Source: CBDFKQ01 sp965248855
GTDB taxonomy: Bacteria; Bacteroidota; Bacteroidia; Cytophagales; 172606-1
DNA length: 64,000 bases
Reading direction: 5' to 3'
Assembly (NCBI GenBank): GCA_965248855.1
Contig: CBDFKQ010000003.1
Coordinates: forward strand, 1-64,000
Positions 18,202 to 26,966 of the stretch are shown in pieces. Numbering within the stretch: position 1 is the stretch's first letter; every line of letters begins with the position of its first letter. Both the position numbers and the translations under genes were made by a program. The notes under the pieces are model-generated. The model did not search any database. It worked only from the letters and a program-made list of their open reading frames with translations, and was not told the origin of the DNA.

Positions 18202-19344
18202 TTATCCTAAAATAGGATTTTCAGTAATTTTTTTCCAGACAGCAATAGCTATTTGATGAGTAATATTTTCAATTAAATAACTTCCACTGCCCATATCGTT
18301 CACTTTATCAAAATAAGATTCTTCTTTTAAAATAACCGAAACGTTTCTTGAAATTCTTTTCGACATGTTTAAATCAATTTCATTTTCAAAATAGGTTGGA
18401 GTAACTGATATGGCATCACTCCCTCCTATCACTGCCGACATGGCTTGAGTTGTATTACTTATAAAATTTTTATAAGGTTCTTCAGTTGCATTTGATAAAC
18501 TTGTTGATGAATATATAAATACATCAATAAGATTTAAATTATCATCATAACTTTTAGCAATGTGCCACCAAAGCATCCTCAAAACTCGAAATTTTGCTAT
18601 TTCAATAAAAAAATCATTTTTAACATTTATTTTAAAAGCAATTTTTTTTAGAATGTTGTCAAATGATATTCCATTTTCATGTAATTCTTCTACTTTTCTA
18701 ATCGCATTTAATAATAAATTTGAAATTTGAGAAACGTGATCAAGTTCGATATTATTTTCAAAAATCAATGATTTAAAAAAATCTGCATCTTTAAAATAAA
18801 ATATCAGTTTATCAATATCGGTATTTAGTATATTTTTACAAAAAATACCTCCCATTAGGCGTTTTGTATCAGAATAAGTATGAGATAAATATTTTAATAA
18901 CGAATTAATATCGTCAATTACAAAATAAACCGGATTATTACTAAAGGAAATTTCGTTTAATAATATTTTGAAATCAATATTATTAATTTTCAATATATCA
19001 AAACAAATTCCATCGGCTCCCTGATTTAAAACTTTTCTGGCATATAAGTTAGCTTCAATTTCATTCTCTACCATAATATTTTCTATGTTCATCCAACCGG
19101 TAGTTTGTTTGGTTAGTGATAGTAGATTGGTATAACCATTAAGATATTCTAATCCTTTTAAATCTTTTTGCGTATAAAAAGGCTCAAATTCTAAACCTTC
19201 TGAAGGCCTGAATTTTAATTTATTATTATAAAAATCTTCCTTTTCCGAATTTGTTTCAAGTTTTAAGCTTTTTAAAATAAGTTTTTTCCAGTCATCGTTT
19301 GATAATCCTTCAAATTCGTTAAATAAATTTTCTGTTGTACCCAT
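18202..19344 (-). CDS. Methylmalonyl-CoA mutase small (beta) subunit
   Basis: A protein of about 380 residues like the non-catalytic small subunit of adenosylcobalamin-dependent methylmalonyl-CoA mutase, which interconverts succinyl-CoA and methylmalonyl-CoA. It begins TTENLFNEFEGLSNDDWKKL and contains GLEFEPFYTQKDLKGL, then FRVLRMLWWHIAKSY and AMSAVIGGSDAISVTPT, the TIM-barrel signatures. No B12-binding domain is present, as expected for this subunit. The ATG at 19344 is chosen because the upstream extension has no family similarity. The large subunit gene normally follows; here the downstream region is non-coding debris. Confidence 0.88.
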   Translation of the reverse strand: MGTTENLFNEFEGLSNDDWKKLILKSLKLETNSEKEDFYNNKLKFRPSEGLEFEPFYTQKDLKGLEYLNGYTNLLSLTKQTTGWMNIENIMVENEIEANLYARKVLNQGADGICFDILKINNIDFKILLNEISFSNNPVYFVIDDINSLLKYLSHTYSDTKRLMGGIFCKNILNTDIDKLIFYFKDADFFKSLIFENNIELDHVSQISNLLLNAIRKVEELHENGISFDNILKKIAFKINVKNDFFIEIAKFRVLRMLWWHIAKSYDDNLNLIDVFIYSSTSLSNATEEPYKNFISNTTQAMSAVIGGSDAISVTPTYFENEIDLNMSKRISRNVSVILKEESYFDKVNDMGSGSYLIENITHQIAIAVWKKITENPILG

Positions 19345-19431
19345 TGTTAACTTATTGTTAATAATTAGTTGAAGTTGTAAAAGCAATCCAATATTCAACA
19401 TTTTAATTAAATTTGTCCATATTTTATTTAT

Positions 19432-20184
19432 ATGACACAAAAAAAATTATTTTATTTTTTATTTATTTCAGTTTTTGTTTTTACTGTAGCCTGTAAATCA
19501 ACTTATTTGCCTTCTTCAAAAAAAGGAAATAACACCTTCATTGATTCTACTCTTTCAAACGATCCAAAAACTGAAAATGTTATTACTCCCTATCGTACAA
19601 AGATTAATGAGGAAGTAAATAAAATTATAGGTTTTGCTTCAAAAGATATTACAAAGGAAGGCATTAAAGAATCTGCACTTGGTAATTTAATGTCCGACAT
19701 TCAAAGAATTAAAGCATATCAATATTTGAATACAAATATTGATATGGGAGTAACAGGCAGTGGCGGTTTAAGAAACCCAATCAATAAGGGAAACATTACC
19801 GTAAAATCTATTTTTGAATTAATGCCTTTTGAAAATGAATTATGGGTACTAACCTTAAAAGGCGAAACGGTTGAAAAACTTTTTAAATACATGGGAAATC
19901 GCAATGGGCTTTCAGTATCAAACACCCAAATTACTTTTAAAGATAAAGAACCTGAACAAATTTTAATTGGCGGAAAAGCTTTTGATAAAACGAAAACTTA
20001 TACAATCGCGACTTCTGATTACTTGGCTACCGGTGGTGATGGTATGTTTTTCTTGAATGAAGCAACGGATATAAAAAAAACAGATAAAAAGTTAAGAGAT
20101 GTAATAATTGAGTACATAGAAGATTTAACAAAACAAGGTAAACAGGTAAATGCCAATATAGAAGGCAGAGTATTTATAAAATAA
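19432..20184 (+). CDS. 5'-nucleotidase C-terminal domain lipoprotein
   Basis: A 250-residue lipoprotein (signal FLFISVFVFTVACKS, Cys21) carrying only the C-terminal substrate-binding domain of UshA-type 5'-nucleotidases. Motifs: ESALGNLMSDIQR, then DMGVTGSGGLRNPI, PFENELWVLTLKG and TSDYLATGGDGMFFL, the last being the nucleotide-binding FxGG-type region. In many Bacteroidota a separate metallophosphoesterase-domain gene sits next to this one and completes the enzyme. None is present here, so this protein may pair with one encoded elsewhere. Confidence 0.88.
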   Translation: MTQKKLFYFLFISVFVFTVACKSTYLPSSKKGNNTFIDSTLSNDPKTENVITPYRTKINEEVNKIIGFASKDITKEGIKESALGNLMSDIQRIKAYQYLNTNIDMGVTGSGGLRNPINKGNITVKSIFELMPFENELWVLTLKGETVEKLFKYMGNRNGLSVSNTQITFKDKEPEQILIGGKAFDKTKTYTIATSDYLATGGDGMFFLNEATDIKKTDKKLRDVIIEYIEDLTKQGKQVNANIEGRVFIK

Positions 20185-20208
20185 ATTTCAATCTCTTGTT
20201 TTAAATAT

Positions 20209-20216
20209 TACTTTTG
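20209..20216 (+). promoter_or_regulatory. Possible -7 element for the small membrane protein gene
   Basis: TACTTTTG matches TAnnTTTG and lies 46 nt before the ATG at 20263. The upstream TTG element is poor. Confidence 0.3.
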
Positions 20217-20262
20217 TTTTATTTTTGTTAAAATTATTTAGAACTTTAAACTATATATATAT

Positions 20263-20376
20263 ATGCCCGGATGGTATTCATTAGTTATAATTGTAGTCCT
20301 TTTTATTACCAGTATTGTTGTTGCTTTTGTAGTTCCAAATGAAAAAATCACTTTAAAGAGGAAGGAAGAAAAATAA
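20263..20376 (+). CDS. 37-residue single-pass membrane peptide
   Basis: A short reading frame starting MPGWYSLVIIVVLF: one transmembrane helix (about residues 5-27) and a basic cytosolic tail KRKEEK. A TAnnTTTG element lies upstream and a hairpin terminator directly downstream, so it has the layout of a small independent transcription unit. No family is recognised. Confidence 0.55.
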   Translation: MPGWYSLVIIVVLFITSIVVAFVVPNEKITLKRKEEK

Positions 20377-20395
20377 TTTATATAAAATATTTCTT

Positions 20396-20430
20396 AAAGT
20401 CATTCCATTGTTTCGATATGGGATGACTTT
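20396..20430 (+). terminator. Intrinsic terminator
   Basis: The arms AAAGTCATTCC and GGGATGACTTT form an 11-bp stem with one G-U pair, followed by a T-run. It closes the unit of the 37-residue membrane peptide. Confidence 0.75.
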
Positions 20431-20529
20431 TTTATTTTTAAAATAAACTAAAAAAAATAAATTTATTTAAAAATAACATCTTTTAAAAATCTAAGTAGAG
20501 TTATTTTATTTTTTAACAATTTTAATATT

Positions 20530-21207
20530 ATGCCTAAATTATTCTCATTGCCATGGATTATCAGCCTTAGAGCCAAACATAGATTACTTATTGCCCTTTG
20601 CATTTCTTTAATCGTATTATTGAAATACCGATATACGCTTCAATTAGCAACATTAATGATGGTGATTTGGATTACTTATTCTACTACCATATTAATTTTC
20701 ACTTGGATTACTATTTTTTTGGCTCATCCAAGGCAAATAAGAATTATTGCGAGGCTTCAGGATTCCAGCCGAACACTTATTTTTCTTTTTGTTATTGTTG
20801 CATCCAGTGCAAGTTTTTTGGCAGTAATTATTCTGTTAAAATCTGTTCATGGGCTTTCTAAAGATGAATTGATACAACATATTATTTTATCCATCATTTC
20901 GGTTTTAAGTTCGTGGATATTGGTTCACACACTTTTTACATTGCGTTATGCACATTTATATTATGGAGATTCGACACATAAATATTGCCATGAAGGATTG
21001 GAATTTCCCTGTGAAAAGTATCCTGATTATTTAGACTTTGCTTATTTTTCTTTTATTATAGGAATCACTTGCCAAACATCTGATATTTCAATTACATCCC
21101 GAAAGATAAGAAGGCTTGCACTTATGCATGGAATTTTAACATTTGGGTTTAATACAATTATTGTAGCCTTAACAATAATTGTTATATCGGGTTTATTGGC
21201 TCAATAG
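20530..21207 (+). CDS. DUF1345 membrane protein
   Basis: A 225-residue protein with five or six transmembrane helices. The stretch SSWILVHTLFTLRYAHLYYG is followed by DYLDFAYFSFIIGITCQTSD, the DUF1345 signature. Function is unknown. It stands alone, with a strong terminator directly after it. Confidence 0.88.
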   Translation: MPKLFSLPWIISLRAKHRLLIALCISLIVLLKYRYTLQLATLMMVIWITYSTTILIFTWITIFLAHPRQIRIIARLQDSSRTLIFLFVIVASSASFLAVIILLKSVHGLSKDELIQHIILSIISVLSSWILVHTLFTLRYAHLYYGDSTHKYCHEGLEFPCEKYPDYLDFAYFSFIIGITCQTSDISITSRKIRRLALMHGILTFGFNTIIVALTIIVISGLLAQ

Positions 21208-21212
21208 ACAAA

Positions 21213-21238
21213 AAAAAACTCCCATGAGGGAGTTTTTT
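21213..21238. terminator. Bidirectional intrinsic terminator
   Basis: A perfect 11-bp stem AAAAAACTCCC / GGGAGTTTTTT with an ATGA loop, placed between the convergent DUF1345 and DUF892 genes and usable from both sides. Confidence 0.92.
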
Positions 21239-21257
21239 AAATCATGAGATTGTTTTT

Positions 21258-21782
21258 TTATTTTGTAGCATTTGCTGCTTCTTCAAGAGCTTCTACATTA
21301 ATGAAACCAACTGCAATATCAGTTAACTTTTTATCAGTTTCTTTCTCTTCATCTAAAGTTACCTGAAATAACTCGGCAATATCGGTTTTGCCTAAAGTTT
21401 GTGCTAGTGTACGTAAAGAACCATAAGCAGAAATTTCATAATGTTCTACTTTTTGAGCACAAACAATTAAACCTACATCCAATACAAAGGGATCTTTTTC
21501 TGTATCTTTAATCACCTCTTCACTTTCTTCCAATAAGCCTGCCATTGCTGCACATTTTTTTGCTTCGGGTTTTTCTCCCAGTAATTCAAAAACTTTGTTA
21601 AGCCTTTCAACATGCATTAAGGTGGCATCTTGATGCTCTTCAAAAGCTGCAGCCAGTTCAGTATTATTTGCTTTCTTAGACATTTTTATTAAAGCCTTGG
21701 CTAAATGATTTTCTGCCCAATAAATATCTTTCACTTCTGATAAAAAAAGCTCGTAAAAAGCTGTTGTTTTTTTAGATTTCAT
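21258..21782 (-). CDS. Ferritin-like DUF892 (YciE/YciF) protein
   Basis: A 174-residue four-helix ferritin-like protein of the YciF/YciE (DUF892) family. The start FYELFLSEVKDIYWAENHLA, then EEHQDATLMHVERLNKVFEL and AQKVEHYEISAYGSL supply the Glu/His residues expected at a dimetal site. Family members are tied to stress and stationary phase; the exact role is unknown. It is transcribed after a holin-like membrane protein gene (34-nt gap). Confidence 0.9.
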   Translation of the reverse strand: MKSKKTTAFYELFLSEVKDIYWAENHLAKALIKMSKKANNTELAAAFEEHQDATLMHVERLNKVFELLGEKPEAKKCAAMAGLLEESEEVIKDTEKDPFVLDVGLIVCAQKVEHYEISAYGSLRTLAQTLGKTDIAELFQVTLDEEKETDKKLTDIAVGFINVEALEEAANATK

Positions 21783-21816
21783 TTTATTAATATTAAGTAA
21801 GGATTAAAAAAAATTA

Positions 21817-22170
21817 TTAAACTATTTTTTTGTCGGTTGCCAATGCTTTGCTTGTAAACCCACCAAGGATAGAGATGGCTAAACTGAATAATAATGCAGG
21901 GATAAAACCATCAACATGAAAGCCTTTAACAATTGCTGCTGTTAAGTAGATCATTAAAACACTAATTACAAAATGAAATAAACCCAGTGTAATGATATTA
22001 ATAGGCAGTGTCAATAACTCTAGGACCGGTCTGACTAACGCATTTAAAAGGCCTAGAACAATGGCTACGATAATTGCAGTTCCAAAGGAATCAACACTTA
22101 TTCCGGGGATAATGTAGGCTCCGATAAGCACTACAATGGCAGAAATTAGTAATCTGATAATTAAATTCAT
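21817..22170 (-). CDS. Phage-holin-family (PF04020-like) membrane protein
   Basis: A 117-residue protein with four hydrophobic segments. The motif AIIVAIVLGLLNALVRPVLE followed by LTLPINIITLGLFHFVI is the hallmark of the so-called phage holin family 4 superfamily IV, a chromosomal family (YvlD-like) with no proven lysis role. It probably shares a transcript with the DUF892 gene downstream, a pairing that suggests a stress-response unit. Confidence 0.88.
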   Translation of the reverse strand: MNLIIRLLISAIVVLIGAYIIPGISVDSFGTAIIVAIVLGLLNALVRPVLELLTLPINIITLGLFHFVISVLMIYLTAAIVKGFHVDGFIPALLFSLAISILGGFTSKALATDKKIV

Positions 22171-22311
22171 AATATTAGAAGTTTTAGTTAAAAATTAAAA
22201 CTCCAAATTAAAAAATATATGCCTGATAAATGGCAGGTATTAAAATACCTTATTTAATAACAATATTTGAAATATAAAATAAATTGTGGGTATTTTATTC
22301 TACGGCGTTCT

Positions 22312-23190
22312 CTAAGAAAATTTTTTATTTAAAACATTAAACATCTTTTTTATATAGCGTTTAAATTCACCAATGGGTTTAAAATTTTTCCATTTAGTTT
22401 GCTTTAAATAACTGTAAAAAATTTCTTTGTATTCTACACGATTAGAATATGATTGATATATTGGCTTGCGATGAAAGAAGTGAATCAATGAAGGGTTTTC
22501 GTGTAACCTGTCGGCGAATGCGTTCCATTCTTTTTCTAATTCGAACCATTTATTGACAAAGCCTACATTTAAACCATATTGGTCTCCGAACATTGCAAAC
22601 TCCATATTTTTATCTAAAATATCCATAACATTTTTACTCATATCAGCCTTTTTCCACTTCTCAATATCCATGATTATTAAACCGGAATTAAATAATTTTG
22701 TGTCGGCGGTTAAACCAAGTTCTAAATAATTATCAACCCCGCCCCCGGTTTCAGATTTAAATTGAGGAGAAATCGAATCTTGAACTGCCCCTATAATATT
22801 ATTTTCAATGTTTTTATTCCATAATTCACTGATGTCTTTTAATACTATCATATCTACATCCATATAAATTACTCTCTTTACACTCTCGGGAATGAAATAA
22901 GGTATAAAAATGCGAACATGGATATTTTTTGGATAGGAGCTTGGATCAACAGGTAATTTAAAGTTTTTGGGTATGGCATCATTAATTTTAATCCAAATAA
23001 CTTTTATTTTATTGTTATCTATCGACTCCATTAACCTTTTTTTGTTACCTTTTTTAATTCCATCATCAACTATATAAACATTTATATCTTCTTCTGAATG
23101 ATGATTTATTTCTATTGACTTTAAGAGTGCTGCCATTAAAACAACATAATGGTTATCGCTCACGCAAACAATACTGATTGGATCTTGCAT
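22312..23190 (-). CDS. Family 8 glycosyltransferase
   Basis: A 292-residue GT8 enzyme with a GT-A fold, retaining, using a UDP-sugar. The start ISIVCVSDNHYVVLMAALLK is followed by VKRVIYMDVDMIVLKDISEL with the metal-binding DVD, then LFNSGLIIMDIEKWKK and FGDQYGLN, and finally IHFFHRKPI, the second metal-ligand region. LPS or other surface glycan synthesis is the usual role. It is monocistronic here; upstream lie about 200 nt of AT-rich sequence and a divergent gene. Confidence 0.92.
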   Translation of the reverse strand: MQDPISIVCVSDNHYVVLMAALLKSIEINHHSEEDINVYIVDDGIKKGNKKRLMESIDNNKIKVIWIKINDAIPKNFKLPVDPSSYPKNIHVRIFIPYFIPESVKRVIYMDVDMIVLKDISELWNKNIENNIIGAVQDSISPQFKSETGGGVDNYLELGLTADTKLFNSGLIIMDIEKWKKADMSKNVMDILDKNMEFAMFGDQYGLNVGFVNKWFELEKEWNAFADRLHENPSLIHFFHRKPIYQSYSNRVEYKEIFYSYLKQTKWKNFKPIGEFKRYIKKMFNVLNKKFS

Positions 23191-23398
23191 ATGGAAAGTT
23201 ATATTCTATTTACACAAACATACAAAAATAAAAATCTCACACAAATCGTTAATAATTTTCATAACTTTTCCAAGATGTAATTTTATTATTATAATATAAA
23301 AGTGTAATATTGGAATGAAAAATATTGTTAAAATCATCTTATGCCAAATTCATTAATGATTAAATCTTTTAATAATAATTAAAATAAATTGTAAGATT

Positions 23399-24010
23399 AT
23401 GAAATCAGTTGGGCTGAAACTAGAAAAAAGCTCATATACAGTTAGAGAGAGAACTCAATTCGATAGTACACCTAATAAATATGATGTTTATGACCCTGAA
23501 AACGAAGAGATAATTTTATTATGTATTGAAGAAGATATTGATATCTTCAATACAAACTTAAGAATGGTTAAGTTTAACACATTTACACCATTTCAAATTG
23601 CTATTAAATTGCCTGATGGGGAAAGAATATATATATTAAGGCGACATCCTGATTTGCTAAATTCAAAGGTGGTCATAACCAATACTAAAGGTGAACTGTG
23701 GCTGGCATTCAACGAAAAAAAAATAATCTATCCAACAGGGGTAATACTTGAAGTTGTAGATAAGTTTGAGAAAACAATTTTCACACTGTGTAATGAAGGT
23801 GAAATGTATATTTTATTGGAAAATAATATTACAATCGGAAAAATTTTTCATAAAAAGATGAAAACGCCGAAAAATAATATTTTAATGATAGATAATTATA
23901 TAATTGATATTCCTTCTAATGTCCCTCAAGATTCTCCAATCAGATTATTATTAGTACTCACTGCCGTTTGTTTGGATATTTTATTTTTTGATGGAATAGA
24001 TATATTGTGA
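23399..24010 (+). CDS. Tubby/LURP-one-like protein of unknown function
   Basis: A 203-residue, mostly beta-strand protein without a signal peptide, ending in a hydrophobic helix with RLLLVLTAVCLDILFFDGI. A twelve-strand pattern closed by one buried helix is the plan of the tubby-like/LURP-one/scramblase fold, so I suggest that assignment, but by pattern only. The stop codon directly abuts the stop of the convergent tsaC gene with no terminator between. Confidence 0.55.
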   Translation: MKSVGLKLEKSSYTVRERTQFDSTPNKYDVYDPENEEIILLCIEEDIDIFNTNLRMVKFNTFTPFQIAIKLPDGERIYILRRHPDLLNSKVVITNTKGELWLAFNEKKIIYPTGVILEVVDKFEKTIFTLCNEGEMYILLENNITIGKIFHKKMKTPKNNILMIDNYIIDIPSNVPQDSPIRLLLVLTAVCLDILFFDGIDIL

Positions 24011-24634
24011 TTATAAATACAAACTTAAATCACCCAAGCCTTGCCGAATTATTTCCGGTTCATCAAGTGTACAATTTACAATTGTAGAAGGTATTATTTG
24101 CCCGTAGCCTCCATCAATAACAATATCAACCAGTTTTTCAAATTTTTCGTAAATTAATTCGGGATCGGTAGAATATTCAATAACAATATCATCATCTTTT
24201 ATAGAAGATGTAATAATTGGGTTAGTCAATTCTTTTACAATCATCCTCGGTATATTATTATCAGGCACCCTTATTCCAACAGTTTTTTTGGGAGTATCCA
24301 ACATTTTAGGTACTTTATTGCTTGCTGATAATATAAAAGTAAAAGGGCCCGGCAATGCCTTTTTCATTATTTTAAATGTAGCAGTATTCACTTTCGCGTA
24401 CTCGGCAATATGACTGAGATCATAACAAATAAAAGAAAAATCGGCCTTGCCTATTTTTACTCCTTTTATTTGATGCAACCTTTCCATCGCTTTTTTATTA
24501 TGAATATCACACCCTAATCCATAAATAGTATCGGTAGGGTAAATCACTATACCACCATCTTTCAGACATTCCACAATTTGTTGAATTTTTTTGAGTTCAG
24601 GATTTTCCGGATAAAGTTTAATAAAATCGGCCAT
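24011..24634 (-). CDS. tsaC: L-threonylcarbamoyladenylate synthase (TsaC/YrdC)
   Basis: A protein of about 207 residues catalysing the first step of t6A37 tRNA modification: threonine, bicarbonate and ATP to threonylcarbamoyl-AMP. The motif GGIVIYPTDTIYGLGCDIHN near residue 27, then FSFICYDLSHI, LPGPFTFILSAS and GIRVPDN are typical of YrdC. It lacks the Sua5 C-terminal domain. The ATG at 24634 (MADFIKLYPENP) is preferred over one 12 nt upstream, since homologs usually start there. Confidence 0.93.
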   Translation of the reverse strand: MADFIKLYPENPELKKIQQIVECLKDGGIVIYPTDTIYGLGCDIHNKKAMERLHQIKGVKIGKADFSFICYDLSHIAEYAKVNTATFKIMKKALPGPFTFILSASNKVPKMLDTPKKTVGIRVPDNNIPRMIVKELTNPIITSSIKDDDIVIEYSTDPELIYEKFEKLVDIVIDGGYGQIIPSTIVNCTLDEPEIIRQGLGDLSLYL

Positions 24635-24692
24635 ATAATTTTTCACAAATTTACAAACAAATTAGAATGCCAAAAATCTTAAAACAATCTGA

Positions 24693-24719
24693 TTGAAAAT
24701 TAAATTTTTATTAAGTTTG
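24693..24719 (+). promoter_or_regulatory. Predicted mltG promoter
   Basis: TTG at 24693-24695 and TAAGTTTG at 24712-24719, with a 16-nt spacer, fit the Bacteroidota -33/-7 consensus. The expected transcription start falls at or next to the ATG at 24724, so the mRNA may be nearly leaderless. Confidence 0.6.
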
Positions 24720-24723
24720 TGTC

Positions 24724-25779
24724 ATGAATAACAAGCCTACAAAAAAACAGCAAATATTAATCGGAGTTTTCATAACCGTATCAGTACTTTTCGCCACTTT
24801 TTTCTTTTATTTTTATCAATTATTGTTCTCCCCCAATTTTAAAGTTGAAAAGAACGACTATTATTTATTAATACCAACAGGTGCTAAATATATAACAGTA
24901 GTTGATTCTTTAAGAAAAAATAAAATTCTTGATGATGAACTCTCATTTAACTTTTTAGCGAAAGTAATGGGTTATCAGGATCATGTACTTCCCGGAAGAT
25001 ATTTGATAAGCAGGAAAATGAATAATTCAACATTAATTAGAATTTTAAGATCCGGAAAACAAACTGAATTAAGCTTGGTTTTTAATAGTGCAAGATTAAA
25101 GAAAGAAATAGCTTCAAGGTTATGTAAAAATATTGAAGCCGATTCAACTCAATTTTTAAACCTCATCAACGATCATGAAACTTGTAAAAGATATGGTTTT
25201 GATACAACAAATATCATGTGCATGTTCATTCCCAATACTTATAAAATTTATTGGAATACCAATGCAGAAGAATTATTAAAGAGGATGAACAAGGAATATT
25301 TAGATTTTTGGAGTGAAGGAAAAATAAAAAAAGCAAAAGATGTAGGTTTTTCTCCAATACAAGTCTCTATTTTAGCTTCAATTGTAGGTTCTGAAACCAA
25401 TAAAAATGATGAAAAACCCAGAATTGCAGGTGTTTATATAAATAGAATGAAATCTGTAGAAACGGGCTTTAAGTTACAGGCAGACCCAACGGTAATTTAT
25501 GGTTTAAAAGATTTTACAATAAAAAGAGTAACCCGAAATCATTTATTATCAAATACTCCTTATAATACTTATCTCATAAAAGGATTACCTCCCGGACCCA
25601 TTAACACTCCCGGAATCGCATCAATTGATGCAGTATTAAATTACGAAAAAAACGATTTTTTGTATTTTGTAGTTAAATCCGATTTTTCAGGATACCATGT
25701 TTTTTCAAACAACTATCAGGAACACCTTCAAAATGCCCGATTATATTGGGAGGCACTCAATTTAAGAAAAATAAAATAA
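24724..25779 (+). CDS. mltG: Endolytic murein transglycosylase MltG
   Basis: A 351-residue inner-membrane lytic transglycosylase thought to cut nascent glycan strands and so set chain length. An N-terminal transmembrane helix (about residues 13-33) is followed by a LysM-like part and the YceG core. The catalytic region reads ILASIVGSETNKNDEKP, with Glu near residue 223, followed by RIAGVYINRM, LQADPTVIYG, SNTPYNTYLIKGLPPGPINT and a final FVVKSDFSGYHVFS. The stop codon overlaps the start of the thioesterase gene. Confidence 0.96.
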   Translation: MNNKPTKKQQILIGVFITVSVLFATFFFYFYQLLFSPNFKVEKNDYYLLIPTGAKYITVVDSLRKNKILDDELSFNFLAKVMGYQDHVLPGRYLISRKMNNSTLIRILRSGKQTELSLVFNSARLKKEIASRLCKNIEADSTQFLNLINDHETCKRYGFDTTNIMCMFIPNTYKIYWNTNAEELLKRMNKEYLDFWSEGKIKKAKDVGFSPIQVSILASIVGSETNKNDEKPRIAGVYINRMKSVETGFKLQADPTVIYGLKDFTIKRVTRNHLLSNTPYNTYLIKGLPPGPINTPGIASIDAVLNYEKNDFLYFVVKSDFSGYHVFSNNYQEHLQNARLYWEALNLRKIK

Positions 25780-26192
25780 TGTATTCATTTGAATATAACG
25801 TCAGGGTTCGGTATGCAGATACTGATCAAATGGGATATGTATATTATGGTAATTATGCACGGTACTATGAAATTGCACGGGTAGAAGCTTTAAGAAATTT
25901 AGGATTTAGTTATAAAGCCTTAGAAGACTCAGGTACAATGATGCCCGTATTAGAATTAAATACAAAATATATTCAACCGGCCAGGTATGATGATTTATTA
26001 ACTTTAAAGGTTTTTATAAAAGTTTTTCCAAAAGCGCGGATAATTTTCGAATATGAGATTTTTAACGAAAATGGTTTATTACTAAATACAGGGTTAACGA
26101 CTTTGGTTTTTATAAACAGGTCAACTAACCGCCCCTGCCCTATCCCTGAAGCACTTGCAGCAAAGCTTAAAAAGTATTTTGAAAAAATATGA
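25779..26192 (+). CDS. YbgC/FadM-type acyl-CoA thioesterase
   Basis: A protein of 137 residues with a hotdog fold (4HBT). The catalytic motif RYADTDQMGYVYYGNYARYY contains the Asp-x-x-Gly-x-V-x-x-x-x-Y pattern of the YbgC/FadM class. TaATG overlap with mltG shows translational coupling; an in-frame start 33 nt upstream lies inside mltG and is unlikely. The coupling to mltG suggests a cell-envelope or lipid-linked role, but the acyl-CoA substrate cannot be read from the sequence. Confidence 0.92.
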   Translation: MYSFEYNVRVRYADTDQMGYVYYGNYARYYEIARVEALRNLGFSYKALEDSGTMMPVLELNTKYIQPARYDDLLTLKVFIKVFPKARIIFEYEIFNENGLLLNTGLTTLVFINRSTNRPCPIPEALAAKLKKYFEKI

Positions 26193-26200
26193 TAGTGTAT

Positions 26201-26230
26201 TTGTTTAAATAAATTTTCATTCTACCTTTG
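26201..26230 (+). promoter_or_regulatory. Predicted tRNA-Ser promoter
   Basis: TTG at 26201-26203 and TACCTTTG at 26223-26230, with a 19-nt spacer, are an excellent match to the Bacteroidota consensus and lie 24 nt before the tRNA. Confidence 0.75.
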
Positions 26231-26254
26231 CAGTCCGAAAACAGTATTTTTTCT

Positions 26255-26339
26255 AGAGAGATGGCAGAGCGGTCGAATGCGGCGGTCTTGAAAACCGTTG
26301 ACTGTTACAGGTCCGGGGGTTCGAATCCCTCTCTCTCTA
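26255..26339 (+). tRNA. tRNA-Ser (anticodon TGA)
   Basis: A class II tRNA with a long variable arm. The acceptor stem AGAGAGA pairs with TCTCTCT; the anticodon stem-loop at 26282-26298 has the anticodon TGA at 26289-26291; the T-loop is TTCGAAT at 26320-26326. No CCA is encoded. The discriminator base would be A by this pairing, whereas bacterial tRNA-Ser usually has G, so the exact ends may shift by a base. A terminator follows. Confidence 0.93.
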
Positions 26340-26376
26340 CGAAACTTAAGCTTTCAATACTATGAGCAAGTGAATA

Positions 26377-26409
26377 AAAAGCCTCTACATTTTAAATGTA
26401 GAGGCTTTT
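26377..26409 (+). terminator. Terminator after tRNA-Ser
   Basis: A 16-bp perfect stem (AAAAGCCTCTACATTT and its complement) with a one-base centre, ending in TTTTT. Confidence 0.88.
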
Positions 26410-26810
26410 TGACGTTATAACATCCTAAAATTCAAACATTTATTGCTGCAATCATTAAACTTCTCAATATATGTTTACCAACCTAACAGTACTGTTTTGG
26501 CAACGAAAAAATAGAACTAAAAACGAAACTGCTTTATGGGCAATTGATGAAGTAAAAAAAAAGGTTATATAAGAGATAATATAAAAAACTTACAAGAAAG
26601 TAAGATTTGACAGTAACTTTGAAGATTGGTTTGAAAACAGCTTTAAGAAATCTCAGACACATACTTTAGCTTTGAAGATCATCATGTTATCGCTATAAAT
26701 GTATTGGAAACTAAAGCATCCTTCCCAATGCCGTATTGAACATGATAAGAAGTTATTTAAATGCTTGTTTGGACTTGTGGTGTAGGATAAGCGCATAATT
26801 CTATAATCCT

Positions 26811-26966
26811 GCTATCTTTCCGTTTCCTGAGCCATGGCTACGACTCCGGCCAGTGATTTTATCCTTCCATAACTTGACATCCGGTAATTTTCAAAACCGG
26901 TAATTCTTTTCCATTGCTCATCAGGTAAACACTTAAGCGAATAATTTTCGAGGTATTTTAGATTTA
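26811..26966 (-). pseudogene. NUMOD4-type homing-endonuclease fragment
   Basis: The frame reads KYLENYSLKCLPDEQWKRIT, then GFENYRMSSYGRIKSLAG, and stops at 26811. The pattern DEQWKxIxGFExYxxSxxGRIKSL is the NUMOD4 DNA-binding motif found at the N-terminus of HNH endonucleases of phage and mobile elements. No start codon is convincing and no HNH domain follows, so only a fragment remains. Confidence 0.7.

Noticed and set aside
21817..22170. Prophage lysis gene (holin)
   Set aside because: Despite its name the PF04020-type family is chromosomal and widespread; no endolysin or phage genes lie nearby.
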